Of a stretch of DNA of 64,000 nucleotides, positions 15,943 to 25,251 are shown one piece after another. This DNA comes from UBA10349 sp003485905 (GTDB lineage Bacteria > Pseudomonadota > Gammaproteobacteria > Arenicellales > Arenicellaceae): assembly GCA_943787185.1 (NCBI GenBank), contig CALSLL010000002.1, forward strand, positions 62,001-126,000, given 5' to 3'. The notes below the pieces were generated by a model that had not been told where the DNA came from, did no database searches, and saw only the letters and a list, made by a program, of their open reading frames with translations. The position numbers and the translations under genes were made by a program. Within the stretch, counting starts at the first letter, position 1, and each line of letters starts with the position of its first letter.

Positions 15943-17235
15943 ATGGACATAACAAACAATAAGGGTGCAGTAACTAAACAGCGGTTTTTGCTTTTAAAAC
16001 GTCGTTTTGGGCCACTATTTGCAACGCAATTTTTAGGCGCATTTAATGATAACTTCTTTAAGAATGCGCTGATTGTTCTGTTTACTTTTGTTATGGCAAG
16101 CAGCCCAGATGAAACTTTAGTACTAATTAATCTTGCTAGTGCCCTGTTTATTTTGCCGTTTTTTTTATTCTCACCGATTGCAGGTCAGCTTGCCGATAAG
16201 TATGAGAAGTCCTCGTTAATACAATATATTAAGCTAGGTGAGATTGTCATTATGGTTTTGGCCGCGCTATCTCTATGGTTAGAGTCGGTTTACTCCATGC
16301 TGTTTGTGCTGTTTTTACTTGGTACACAATCAACATTTTTCGGCCCGACTAAATATAGCCTGCTACCCCAGCACCTTACTCCAGAGGAGCTATTGGACGG
16401 AAATGCGTATGTTGAGGGCGGGACATTCCTGGCTATTTTAATGGGCACTCTATTTGGTGGTTGGTTGGCAGCAGACTCTGTCAGCCGAGACTGGCTTGGG
16501 TATGGGGGTGTTTTTATAGCACTCATCGGTTGGCTAGCAAGTAGGGGGATTCCAAATGCTCCGTCGGTCGCCACAGACCTTAGACTTGATTGGAACTTAT
16601 ACCGAGGCATTTTAGGGTTATTAGCAGAAGCTAAGTCAGCCAAGGTAAACAGTATTATTGCTTACATATCCTGGTTCTGGTTGCTTGGCGCCTTGTTTCT
16701 TACTCAGTTGGCGCCTTGGGCACAACAAACTCTTAAAGCTGATGGTCGTCTTGCAACATTGTTGATTGCAATTTTTTCGATTGGTGTTGCCGTTGGGTCT
16801 GTCTGGTGTTCCTATCTTGCGGAAAAACACTCTAGTTTGAAGGTTGCGATTGTCGGTGGATTTGCCATGAGCATATTTGCATTGTGGATGGCACTAATAC
16901 CTGAGCAAACCGTTGCTATCAACAGTATACAGAACTTACCCCAATCTTTAGCGGGCTGGTCAGTAATTATGAGCTTGGGTGGATTGTCAGTATGCGCCGG
17001 ACTTTATACTGTGCCCTTATATACTTTATTACAGTCAGATAGCCCGGAGAGTATCCGTTCCCGGATAATTGCGGCACTGAATGTCACAAATTCGTTTTAT
17101 ATATTTGGGGGGTCTATATTGGCGGTGGGTTTGCTTTCAGTTGGTTTGTCGATATCGATGCTGTTTGGCTTTCTCGGGCTGATAAATATTATTGTTATGC
17201 TAATGCTTTGTTCTTATGCTGGAAGACGGGCGTAA
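15943..17235 (+). CDS. MFS transporter, LplT-like
   Basis: This 430-residue major-facilitator protein has about 12 hydrophobic helices. The N-terminal motif GPLFATQFLGAFNDNFFKNA is the hallmark of the LplT lysophospholipid flippase group. LplT moves lysophospholipids across the inner membrane for re-acylation by Aas. In many bacteria the two are adjacent or fused, but here no PlsC-type acyltransferase is fused or neighbouring. The start is ATG 15943, divergent from the FAD oxidoreductase. The 3' end overlaps the tag frame by 20 bases if tag starts at 17216. The transport family is certain; the substrate is inferred. Confidence 0.82.
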   Translation: MDITNNKGAVTKQRFLLLKRRFGPLFATQFLGAFNDNFFKNALIVLFTFVMASSPDETLVLINLASALFILPFFLFSPIAGQLADKYEKSSLIQYIKLGEIVIMVLAALSLWLESVYSMLFVLFLLGTQSTFFGPTKYSLLPQHLTPEELLDGNAYVEGGTFLAILMGTLFGGWLAADSVSRDWLGYGGVFIALIGWLASRGIPNAPSVATDLRLDWNLYRGILGLLAEAKSAKVNSIIAYISWFWLLGALFLTQLAPWAQQTLKADGRLATLLIAIFSIGVAVGSVWCSYLAEKHSSLKVAIVGGFAMSIFALWMALIPEQTVAINSIQNLPQSLAGWSVIMSLGGLSVCAGLYTVPLYTLLQSDSPESIRSRIIAALNVTNSFYIFGGSILAVGLLSVGLSISMLFGFLGLINIIVMLMLCSYAGRRA

Positions 17236-17818
17236 AGTGATTGATAGAGTTCGGTGTGAGTGGTGTGGTAGCGACCCAATATATGTCGAGTACCATGATA
17301 AAGAGTGGGGCATTCCTGTTTATGATAATCGGGAGCTATTTGAATTGCTTAATTTGGAAGGCGCGCAAGCAGGGTTAAGCTGGATCACTGTTCTTAAGAA
17401 GCGTTCGCGTTATCGGACGGTATTCGATAATTTCGAACCAAAAAAGATGGCAAATTATGACGAGAAGAAGCGTTCTGAACTGCTCTCAGATGCCGGGATA
17501 ATTAGAAACAAACTTAAGGTTAATGCTTTTATCGAAAATGCAAAAGCCTATTTGAATATGGAGGCTTCTGGCCAGGATTTTAGCGAGATCATTTGGGGTT
17601 TTGTTGATGGAAAGCCGTTGTTAAATTGTTTTGACAGCATGAGTGAGTTGCCAGCACAGACTGAACTGTCTCAGGCGATGAGTTCGGCTTTAAAAGGCAG
17701 AGGCTTTAAGTTTGTGGGCCCAACGATTTGTTACGCTTTTATGCAGGCTGCTGGAATGGTAAACGACCATACACGCGAGTGCTTCAGATACTTTGAATTG
17801 AGCGCGAATAAAATCTAG
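17216..17818 (+). CDS. tag: DNA-3-methyladenine glycosylase I
   Basis: This base-excision repair enzyme removes 3-methyladenine from alkylated DNA. The zinc site is complete: Cys in RVRCEWCG, His in EYHDKEWG, and His and Cys in NDHTREC near the C-terminus. EGAQAGLSWITVLKKR and YDEKKRSELLSDAGIIRNKLK form the helix-hairpin-helix and substrate pocket. The start is ATG 17216 (overlapping the transporter stop by 20 bases) or GTG 17237, which would leave the short N-terminus seen in E. coli Tag (MERCGW) and has a GGAAGA element upstream. Confidence 0.95.
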   Translation: MLEDGRKVIDRVRCEWCGSDPIYVEYHDKEWGIPVYDNRELFELLNLEGAQAGLSWITVLKKRSRYRTVFDNFEPKKMANYDEKKRSELLSDAGIIRNKLKVNAFIENAKAYLNMEASGQDFSEIIWGFVDGKPLLNCFDSMSELPAQTELSQAMSSALKGRGFKFVGPTICYAFMQAAGMVNDHTRECFRYFELSANKI

Positions 17819-17955
17819 CTTTGTTAATTTTTTCTAGTGCGGCGGAGCTAGAGTTAGGGACATCGGTTCGGGGTCGGACAAACTTTGATTTCAACGTATA
17901 TGCATACAAAATAGCGTAGCCGCTGCCCAGTCAACTGGCTACAATACGCCACCTT

Positions 17956-20559
17956 ATGAAAGAGCAATATTTACCAAACGAGCTGGAACCAAAAGTGCAG
18001 CGTCGTTGGCAGGAAGAAAGTGTCTATCGGGCGGTGGAGGATGACGCGCGCGAAAAGTTTTATTGTCTGGTGATGTTCCCATACCCGTCTGGAAAGTTGC
18101 ACATGGGGCACGTTAGAAACTACACCATCGGCGATGTGATTAGTCGTTACCAGCGGATGCTTGGGAAAAATGTGTTGCAACCCATGGGTTGGGATGCATT
18201 TGGTCTACCTGCTGAGAATGCAGCGATTGCCAATAAAACCGCTCCGGCAAAATGGACTAGAGAGAATATTGCCTATATGCGTGGGCAGCTCGAGCGATTG
18301 GGCTATGGTTATGATTGGGCGAGAGAGTTTGCTACTTGCAATGCGGATTATTACCGTTGGGAACAGTGGTTTTTTACCAGGCTAATGGAGCGTGGTCTGG
18401 CCTATAAAAAAGAAGCCGAAGTTAACTGGGACCCAGTAGATCAAACAGTTCTCGCAAATGAGCAAGTTGAGAACGGCCGTGGCTGGCGTTCTGGAGCTTT
18501 GATCAAGCGTAGAAAAATTTCGCAATGGTTTTTGCGCATAACTAACTATGCAGAGGAACTGATTGATGGTCTGGACCAATTAGAAGATTGGCCAGAGTCT
18601 GTGCGCACTATGCAGCGGAACTGGATTGGCAAATCAGTCGGTGTTGAAGCCGTATTTACGGTTGTGGATTCAGATATTGATGGCGATGCACTAAAAGTAT
18701 TTACTACGCGGCCAGACACCATTATGGGGGTGACCTATTTGGCGGTGGCTGCTCAGCATCCATTAGCGATAAGCGCAGCCATTGATAACCCGGAACTGAA
18801 GACTTTTCTCGATGAATGCGGTCATATGAAAACCGCTGAAGCAGAATTGGAGACTATGGAGAAGAAGGGGATGCCGCTTGGAGTTTTCGCGGTTCATCCT
18901 ATCAGCGGCGAACAAGTCCCGGTTTGGGTCGCTAACTTTGTATTGGCTGGCTATGGAACCGGGGCAGTAATGGCTGTTCCCGCTCATGATCAGCGCGATT
19001 GGGAATTTGCAGGTAAGTATGGCATCGATATTACGCCTGTTGTGTACCCTGTTGATGGGGATCTTGATATCGAGGGAGGCGCTTTCACGGAATATGGGGT
19101 GCTAAAGAACTCTGGGCAGTTCGATGGCCTGAGTTCAGAAATGGCCAAACAACGCATTGCCGAATGGCTTGAAGAGAAGCAGCTCGGCGAACAACAGGTG
19201 AACTATCGGTTGCGAGATTGGGGCGTATCGCGACAGCGCTATTGGGGCTGTCCAATTCCAGTCATAAACATTGATGGTAAAACCATCCCTGTTGAGGCGA
19301 GTCAGTTGCCCGTTGTGTTACCGGAAAATGTTGTGTTGGATGGTGTTGGTTCGCCAATAAAAAAGATGCCTGAGTTTTTCGAGACTACTGATCCGGAAAC
19401 CGGTGAGTTAGCCGAACGTGAAACAGATACTTTCGATACGTTTTTTGAATCTTCCTGGTATTACGCACGTTTCTGTTCGCCGGACAGCGATCAAGCCATG
19501 CTGGATGAACGAGCTAAATATTGGTTGCCGGTCGATCAGTATGTTGGTGGAGTCGAGCATGCGGTGTTGCACTTGTTGTACGCCCGGTTTTTTCATAAAT
19601 TGATGCGCGATGAAGGGCTGGTTAATGGAGATGAGCCGTTTAAGAAATTGCTGACACAAGGAATGGTGATCGCTGAAACCTACTATAGGGAAGGCGAGAA
19701 CGGTCGAAAGGAATTTTTTAATCCCACCGATGTAGAAACCACTAAAGACGAAAAAGGTCGTATTCTTCAGGCAGTGCTGCGCAGTGACGGTGAACCCGTG
19801 GTTGTTGGTGGTGTAGAGAAAATGTCGAAATCCAAGAATAATGGCGTTGATCCACAGTCGATGATTGACCGGTACGGGGCTGATACTGTGCGATTGTTTA
19901 TGATGTTCGCTTCGCCGCCGGAGCAATCACTTGAATGGAATGATGATGCCGTAGCTGGTGCGTCCCGATTTTTACGTAGAGTCTGGGCTTGGTTTTATAA
20001 ACACCAGTCAGTTTTTCAAACTAGCCCGTGTGAACAATTGATTGCACCAAAGATTGAAAACGATGCTCTTGTTGATGTTCGCCGAACGGTTTACGGCATA
20101 TTGGAAAGGGCATTACGCGATTACGAACGCCAGCAGTTTAATACCGTTGTGGCGGCATGCATGGAAATGACAAATGCACTTGAAAAGTTCGACTGGTCAT
20201 CCGCCGGCGCTGCGGGCAAGCAGGTGCAGAGTGAGTCGGCAATTATTTTACTAAAGCTTCTGGCTCCGGTGGCTCCGCATATAGTTGAAAAAATTTCTGG
20301 CGAGTTCAATATTCGAGATCAGGTGGAGACAAGTTGGTTACAAGTTGATGAATCTGCGTTAAAAGTCGATCAGGTCGAGCTTGTGGTGCAGGTAAACGGA
20401 AAATTACGTAGTAAACTAAAGGTTGCGATAGATATTCCGCGAGATCAACTGGAAGTATTGGTGCTGGCTGATGAGAATGTGCAGCGCTTTATTGAGGGCT
20501 CCGTAGTACGTAAAATTATTATAGTGCCTGGTAAGCTAGTGAATGTGGTAGCAAATTAA
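17956..20559 (+). CDS. leuS: Leucyl-tRNA synthetase
   Basis: This 867-residue class I aminoacyl-tRNA synthetase has HIGH as HMGH in FPYPSGKLHMGHVRNYT and KMSKS as EKMSKSKNNGVDP. The CP1 editing domain contains TTRPDTIMGVTYLAVA and YGTGAVMAVPAHDQRD with the catalytic Asp. A tail-end anticodon and C-terminal domain ends in VVQVNGKLRSKL. Length and architecture are normal for gammaproteobacteria. A poor ribosome binding site precedes ATG 17956, but the N-terminus fits. It heads a run of housekeeping genes and is followed by lptE, the standard order. Confidence 0.98.
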   Translation: MKEQYLPNELEPKVQRRWQEESVYRAVEDDAREKFYCLVMFPYPSGKLHMGHVRNYTIGDVISRYQRMLGKNVLQPMGWDAFGLPAENAAIANKTAPAKWTRENIAYMRGQLERLGYGYDWAREFATCNADYYRWEQWFFTRLMERGLAYKKEAEVNWDPVDQTVLANEQVENGRGWRSGALIKRRKISQWFLRITNYAEELIDGLDQLEDWPESVRTMQRNWIGKSVGVEAVFTVVDSDIDGDALKVFTTRPDTIMGVTYLAVAAQHPLAISAAIDNPELKTFLDECGHMKTAEAELETMEKKGMPLGVFAVHPISGEQVPVWVANFVLAGYGTGAVMAVPAHDQRDWEFAGKYGIDITPVVYPVDGDLDIEGGAFTEYGVLKNSGQFDGLSSEMAKQRIAEWLEEKQLGEQQVNYRLRDWGVSRQRYWGCPIPVINIDGKTIPVEASQLPVVLPENVVLDGVGSPIKKMPEFFETTDPETGELAERETDTFDTFFESSWYYARFCSPDSDQAMLDERAKYWLPVDQYVGGVEHAVLHLLYARFFHKLMRDEGLVNGDEPFKKLLTQGMVIAETYYREGENGRKEFFNPTDVETTKDEKGRILQAVLRSDGEPVVVGGVEKMSKSKNNGVDPQSMIDRYGADTVRLFMMFASPPEQSLEWNDDAVAGASRFLRRVWAWFYKHQSVFQTSPCEQLIAPKIENDALVDVRRTVYGILERALRDYERQQFNTVVAACMEMTNALEKFDWSSAGAAGKQVQSESAIILLKLLAPVAPHIVEKISGEFNIRDQVETSWLQVDESALKVDQVELVVQVNGKLRSKLKVAIDIPRDQLEVLVLADENVQRFIEGSVVRKIIIVPGKLVNVVAN

Positions 20560-20600
20560 GGACATTTGCCGATACAATTGCAAATAGAACCAGAACGAAA

Positions 20601-20613
20601 GCCTCAAAGAGGC
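20601..20613 (+). promoter_or_regulatory. Small hairpin at the lptE ribosome binding site
   Basis: GCCTC-AAA-GAGGC is a 5-bp perfect stem whose 3' arm runs into the purine-rich GAGGCGGG just before the lptE ATG at 20625. It could mask the ribosome binding site and modulate lptE translation after leuS. It may also be fortuitous. Confidence 0.3.
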
Positions 20614-20624
20614 GGGTAGATCAA

Positions 20625-21128
20625 ATGCGTAAGCTGATTGTATTATTTTTATCTGTAGCCATGATATCTCTGGCATCGTGTGGATATCGTCTGCGTGGCC
20701 AATTGCCATTGGCTGAGAGCATTAATGTAATGTACATCGATTCGAGGGCTGGTAGTTTTGATTTTATAGATCGATTTTCCGAATTGCTTGCTGATGGTAT
20801 AGAGGGAACTGGTGCAGAAGTTGTTGCCGATCCGGCACTTGCTAAAGCAGTGTTATCGATTGTTGAGATTCAATTCGATCGATTGGTTCGAACATTGGAC
20901 TCGAGAGGCAAGGTGAATAGCTACACATTACAATATCTTGTTACCTACGATGTTATTGACGCTAGTGGCGACGCTATTTCTGAAGGTCGGGCATTACAAG
21001 AAATTGCCGATTTCGATTTTAATCCAGATCTGGTGATCGAAAAGGAAGAGGAAGAAGAAGCCCTGCGCGAGACTATGGAAGATGAGTTGGTGCTACGCAT
21101 CCTTAGACAGCTTAATACCCTCGGTTAA
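20625..21128 (+). CDS. lptE: LPS-assembly lipoprotein LptE
   Basis: This 167-residue outer-membrane lipoprotein plugs the LptD barrel and helps insert lipopolysaccharide into the outer leaflet. The signal peptide ends in LASC with Cys at residue 19, followed by GYRLRGQ, the usual mature start of LptE (GxxLRG). SRGKVNSYTLQYLVTYDV is a family core strand. The gene sits between leuS and holA, the conserved location. A small hairpin precedes the start codon. Its presence indicates an LPS-bearing organism. Confidence 0.95.
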   Translation: MRKLIVLFLSVAMISLASCGYRLRGQLPLAESINVMYIDSRAGSFDFIDRFSELLADGIEGTGAEVVADPALAKAVLSIVEIQFDRLVRTLDSRGKVNSYTLQYLVTYDVIDASGDAISEGRALQEIADFDFNPDLVIEKEEEEEALRETMEDELVLRILRQLNTLG

Positions 21129-21265
21129 ACTTTATAGATTGCGGCGACTAGTTCTCGATCAAATAAGAGGTATTAGTAGCAAAGCTCTGACGCTTAGTGA
21201 GTTTGCTCCCTGCCAACTTAGTCTATTGATCGTAAGGGCTAGCTCGTAGGCTCTCTAAAATTAGT

Positions 21266-22306
21266 ATGCAAGTCCCTTACGCAAAAGCAGCAGCTCAATT
21301 TTCGAACGAGCTCCCCGCCGTAATTGCCATTGCTGGAAATGAAGCTTTATTAGTTGAAGAATTGCTGGATAGTCTCCGCAAATCGCTTCCCACGCATGGT
21401 GTCGATGAGAGAATTCCATTCGCGGTCGAGGGGCGTTTTGATTGGGATGGGTTTGTGCAGGAAGGCAATGCTATGTCTTTGTTTGGAACACGAAGATGTT
21501 ACGAACTTAGAATTCCCAGCGGTAAACCGGGTGATAAAGGCAGTAAAGCGATTAATACCTATTGCCAGCGTAAAGAACCGACGGGTGATTTGCTGGTACT
21601 AATCCTACCAAAGCTGGATAAAAGGCAATTACAGAGTAAATGGGTTAAAGCCATTGATGCTTTGGGCTGGGTGGTGCAATGCCCGGAAGTTGGACTAGAT
21701 GCTTTTCCGGCATGGTTAAAACAGCGCTTTGCTTCGAGAGGCTTGAGGCTTCAATCGGGCGCAATTGAGTTACTAGTGACCTGCCTGGAAGGGAATTTAC
21801 TAGCTGCGGGGCAAGAGGTCGACAAGTTGCATGCGCTAAGTAAGGATGGTGGCGTAACTATTGAAATGATCCGAAGTAGTCTTTCGGATCAGGCTCGTTA
21901 CACGGTGTTTGAGTTAGTTGATATGTCCTGTTCTGGTGAGTTGGTTCGATCATTGCGAATATTAAAAGGCCTACAGCGAGAAGGGGTAGAGCCGACGATT
22001 GTTGTATGGAGCATTGCACGAGAAATCCGTACTATGGCCAGTGTTGCGGGTCAAATAGCCTCCGGTACGGCTCCATCAAACGCATATAGGGAGAACGGGG
22101 TATGGAGCAGTCGAGAGGCGATTGTTTCCTCCGCAATAAAGCGCATTGGTGCCGATGGCTGCTATAATCTATTGCGGCGAGTAGGTGAATTAGACCAATT
22201 GGTTAAAGGTCAGCGTCAAGGTGATGTTTGGTTAGAATTGGAAAAGCTGATCGTCATGCTTAATGGTGTCGTGATTGAGCAAACCCCTAACGAGTTGTTG
22301 GTTTGA
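21266..22306 (+). CDS. holA: DNA polymerase III delta subunit
   Basis: This 346-residue clamp-loader subunit opens the beta sliding clamp. N-terminal IAIAGNEALLVEELLDSLRK and FGTRRCYELRIPSGKPG match the degenerate AAA+ domain of HolA. The following LVLILPKLDKRQLQSKWVKA and the C-terminal collar (YTVFELVDMSCSGELVRSLRIL) also fit. There is no functional Walker A, as expected for delta. It starts at ATG 21266, without a clear ribosome binding site, 137 bases after lptE, in the conserved leuS-lptE-holA order. Confidence 0.94.
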   Translation: MQVPYAKAAAQFSNELPAVIAIAGNEALLVEELLDSLRKSLPTHGVDERIPFAVEGRFDWDGFVQEGNAMSLFGTRRCYELRIPSGKPGDKGSKAINTYCQRKEPTGDLLVLILPKLDKRQLQSKWVKAIDALGWVVQCPEVGLDAFPAWLKQRFASRGLRLQSGAIELLVTCLEGNLLAAGQEVDKLHALSKDGGVTIEMIRSSLSDQARYTVFELVDMSCSGELVRSLRILKGLQREGVEPTIVVWSIAREIRTMASVAGQIASGTAPSNAYRENGVWSSREAIVSSAIKRIGADGCYNLLRRVGELDQLVKGQRQGDVWLELEKLIVMLNGVVIEQTPNELLV

Positions 22307-22390
22307 TAAACTGCTCGATTGTAATTGTAAGTACAGAATTTTGGTAACAACATAGTCAGTTTCAGTTTTCTGTAATAACTATTTTTAGAT

Positions 22391-23701
22391 ATGAGTAAAG
22401 CAGCGACTCAAAACGAATTAACGGATGGTGTGTCTACTAAAAAAGCAGACGCGGTCGAGCTGTATGTGCAAGGTCTTGGAAGGGCTGCGCAACAGGCGGC
22501 GAGGGTGCTTGCTAGTCTTGATGCAGGGCAAAAGAATACGGCATTGCAAGCTATCGCAACTAGTTTGCTTGATTCTGAGCGTGCCCTAGTAGAAGCGAAT
22601 TCAATAGATATGGAGGCCGGCCGAGCTAGGAATCTAGATGCCGCGCTATTAGATCGGCTGGAGTTAACACCTGCAAGAATTCGGGGAATGGTTGATGGTC
22701 TTTTGCAAATAGTTGAATTACCTGATCCGATTGGAGAGATAACAGATCTACAGGTCAGGCCTTCCGGTATCGAGCTTGGCAAAATGCGGATGCCATTGGG
22801 TGTGGTTGGGATTATTTATGAATCCAGACCGAATGTGACAGCGGATGCCGCAGGGTTGTGCCTTAAATCAGGTAACGCTGCGTTATTGCGTGGAGGATCA
22901 GAAGCCCTGAACTCAAATTTGGCAATTGCAAAATGTATCCGTCATGGGTTATTGGAGGCGGGTTTGCCGGCAGATGCGGTGCAAGTAATTGAAACTGCTG
23001 ACCGCGAGGCAGTTGGCGCGTTGTTGAAAATGAATCAATATGTTGATGTGATTATTCCACGTGGTGGCCGAGGGTTAATTGAGCGGGTCGCGAGTGAATC
23101 CAAAGTGCCAGTTATTAAGCATCTCGATGGCGTTTGCCACGTATATGTTGATAAGTCAGCAGATCTGGCAATGGCCGAAAAGATTGCATTTAATTCCAAA
23201 ACCAATCGGTATGGTGTTTGCAACGCTATGGAAACCTTGTTAGTACATGCTGATATTGCAGGTGAGTTTCTCCCAGCCCTTGCGGATCGTTATATTGCCG
23301 AAGGCGTTGAATTAAGAGGCTGCGAACGCACCCGTGAAATTATTACTAATGTGTCTGTTGCTACGAGCGAGGATTGGTCTACTGAGTACTTGGCTCCAGT
23401 ATTGTCCATTCGGATTGTAGATAGCATTGATCAGGCTATGGACCATATTGATAAATATGGTTCATCTCATACAGATAGCATCGTGACAGATGATAAGTCA
23501 GCGGCGGATCGTTTTTTGAGAGAGGTAAACTCCAGCTCTGTAATGGTGAATGCATCCACACGATTTGCGGATGGATTTGAATATGGTTTAGGTGCTGAGA
23601 TTGGTATAAGTACCGACCGTTTGCATGTTCGCGGCCCAGTTGGGTTGGAGGGTCTTACCAATCAAAAGTATGTTGTTTTGGGTAACGGCCAGATACGGTA
23701 G
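22391..23701 (+). CDS. proA: Gamma-glutamyl phosphate reductase
   Basis: This 436-residue NADPH-dependent enzyme makes glutamate-5-semialdehyde for proline synthesis. Landmarks are PLGVVGIIYESRPNVTADAA, LCLKSGNAALLRGGSEA, DVIIPRGGRGLI, and the catalytic Cys in TNRYGVCNAMETLL. The C-terminal segment SSSVMVNASTRFADG, then GAEIGIST, is typical. No proB is adjacent. In many gammaproteobacteria proA sits in front of nadD, as here (25-base gap), so its pairing with nadD-rsfS-rlmH is normal. Confidence 0.97.
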   Translation: MSKAATQNELTDGVSTKKADAVELYVQGLGRAAQQAARVLASLDAGQKNTALQAIATSLLDSERALVEANSIDMEAGRARNLDAALLDRLELTPARIRGMVDGLLQIVELPDPIGEITDLQVRPSGIELGKMRMPLGVVGIIYESRPNVTADAAGLCLKSGNAALLRGGSEALNSNLAIAKCIRHGLLEAGLPADAVQVIETADREAVGALLKMNQYVDVIIPRGGRGLIERVASESKVPVIKHLDGVCHVYVDKSADLAMAEKIAFNSKTNRYGVCNAMETLLVHADIAGEFLPALADRYIAEGVELRGCERTREIITNVSVATSEDWSTEYLAPVLSIRIVDSIDQAMDHIDKYGSSHTDSIVTDDKSAADRFLREVNSSSVMVNASTRFADGFEYGLGAEIGISTDRLHVRGPVGLEGLTNQKYVVLGNGQIR

Positions 23702-23726
23702 TTTGAATTGGTGAAGGTGCCCTAAA

Positions 23727-24359
23727 GTGGCGAAATTGACCGCTGTATTTGGCGGAACATTTGACCCGGTGCATCGTGGCCACGTAGAGCCGCTTCGCGC
23801 TCTGCTTGATACCGGAAAAGTAGATGAAGCGATAGTAATACCAGCGTCGCAGCCGGTTCATCGGGCAGATACACAAGTTAGTGCGGCGCACCGGCTGGCG
23901 ATGCTTAGGCTCGCTTACGCGAACGATGATCGAGTTCAGATAAGTGATATAGAGATTAGTAAGCAACGTCCTTCTTACACAATTTGCACGTTACGAGAGC
24001 TTAAGCATGCCGATCCTGAAAATCACTTATGTTTCGTTGTGGGAGCGGATTGGTCTGCTGATGTAGAAAAATGGTACCGGGTTAAGGAAATAGCTGCGCT
24101 TGCGCACCTAATTGTGATGAACCGTCCGGGATCTCTTCTTAGCGCACCGACCTCTAAGTATTTTAGCCAAGCTTCGAATTTTAAAGACTTACGGGATAAA
24201 CGAGCGGGTCTCCGATTCGATTTCGAAGGGCCGGAGCTTGACCTATCTTCAACCGCTATTCGTAAAAAATTGGCAAATAGCAGGGCTGATTTGTGGTTGT
24301 CTACTGCTATTCCGACCGACGTGTATAACTATATTAAGAGCAATAACCTGTACCAATGA
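23727..24359 (+). CDS. nadD: Nicotinate-mononucleotide adenylyltransferase
   Basis: This 210-residue enzyme adenylates nicotinate mononucleotide in NAD synthesis. The nucleotidyltransferase signature is AVFGGTFDPVHRGHVEP (HxGH), with FVVGADWSADVEKW and the C-terminal LSSTAIRKKL. It uses a GTG start at 23727 behind GAAGGTG. The stop overlaps the rsfS start as ATGA, indicating translational coupling. The nadD-rsfS-rlmH order is conserved in gammaproteobacteria. Confidence 0.96.
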   Translation: MAKLTAVFGGTFDPVHRGHVEPLRALLDTGKVDEAIVIPASQPVHRADTQVSAAHRLAMLRLAYANDDRVQISDIEISKQRPSYTICTLRELKHADPENHLCFVVGADWSADVEKWYRVKEIAALAHLIVMNRPGSLLSAPTSKYFSQASNFKDLRDKRAGLRFDFEGPELDLSSTAIRKKLANSRADLWLSTAIPTDVYNYIKSNNLYQ

Positions 24360-24763
24360 AAGAGAGTAACGAGAGCAATAAATCTATAGAAGCAGCCATA
24401 GAACCATCAATTATGAAGGATTTGGTGGTCACCGCATTGGAAGATGTTAAGGGAGTCGATATTCAGGTACTGAAAATTGATGATATTTCTGACTTTGCAG
24501 ATTATATGGTCGTTGTTAGTGGGACTTCGGATCGGCATGTTCGTTCGTTGGCCTCGAATGCTATTGATGAACTCCGAAAGAATGGTGTTCGGGCAATAGG
24601 CTCAGAGGGAGAAGAGCTGGGTGAGTGGATATTAGTTGATTTTGCAGATGTGGTGGTACACGTAATGCGAGAGGAGGTACGGGCATTTTATGAAATTGAA
24701 AAGCTGTGGGGTGAGGACATTCGTAATATGCTGAAGCTCCAGCGTGAAGAACACGCTAAATAG
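24356..24763 (+). CDS. rsfS: Ribosomal silencing factor RsfS
   Basis: This 135-residue protein binds ribosomal protein uL14 and blocks 30S-50S joining in stationary phase. Conserved pieces are DDISDFADYMVVVSGTSDRH and EGEELGEWILVDFADVVVHVM, then REEVRAFYEIEKLWGE. The N-terminus is about 20 residues longer than E. coli RsfS and rich in Ser/Glu/Asn. The start codon overlaps the nadD stop by 4 bases. Confidence 0.96.
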   Translation: MKESNESNKSIEAAIEPSIMKDLVVTALEDVKGVDIQVLKIDDISDFADYMVVVSGTSDRHVRSLASNAIDELRKNGVRAIGSEGEELGEWILVDFADVVVHVMREEVRAFYEIEKLWGEDIRNMLKLQREEHAK

Positions 24764-24771
24764 TTGAAAGT

Positions 24772-25251
24772 ATGAACGTGACAATCGCTGCGGTGGGGAC
24801 AAAGATGCCTGGTTGGGTTGAGCAGGCCTGCAAAGAGTATAAAAAACGAATGGTGGGTATCTGTCGTTTGGAATTTGTAGAGATTCCCGCCATGCGAAGA
24901 ACGAAAAATGCAGATCTAGCTCGGATCGCTGAGAAGGAAGCGCGTGCTATAGAGCAAAAAACCTCCCAAATACCCGTTGTGATTGCTCTTGATCGACGGG
25001 GTAAAACGATATCGACTGAAGTATTCGCTACACGTTTACAACGCTGGGTAGATGAAGCGCAAAACGTAGCATTGGTGATTGGTGGGCCAGAGGGGCTTAG
25101 TGCTGAGTTTTTGGAAAACTCCACTGAATGTTGGTCATTATCTGCGATGACTATGGCTCATCCTGTAGCAAGGGTGATGTTGGCTGAACAGGTATATCGG
25201 GCATGGAGTATAAATACGGGATTACCCTATCATCGAGCTAATGCTTGCTAG
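24772..25251 (+). CDS. rlmH: 23S rRNA pseudouridine-1915 N3-methyltransferase
   Basis: This 159-residue SPOUT-class methyltransferase modifies pseudouridine 1915 in helix 69 of 23S rRNA. The SAM-binding knot contains VALVIGGPEGLS and the C-terminus LAEQVYRAWSINTGLPYHR is diagnostic. The N-terminus MNVTIAAVGTKMPGWV is standard. It follows rsfS by 8 bases. The end overlaps the possible TTG start of maf by 7 bases. Confidence 0.97.
   Translation: MNVTIAAVGTKMPGWVEQACKEYKKRMVGICRLEFVEIPAMRRTKNADLARIAEKEARAIEQKTSQIPVVIALDRRGKTISTEVFATRLQRWVDEAQNVALVIGGPEGLSAEFLENSTECWSLSAMTMAHPVARVMLAEQVYRAWSINTGLPYHRANAC

Noticed and set aside
19408..19926. 172-aa antisense open frame in leuS
   Set aside because: Opposite conserved LeuRS catalytic region; no independent support.
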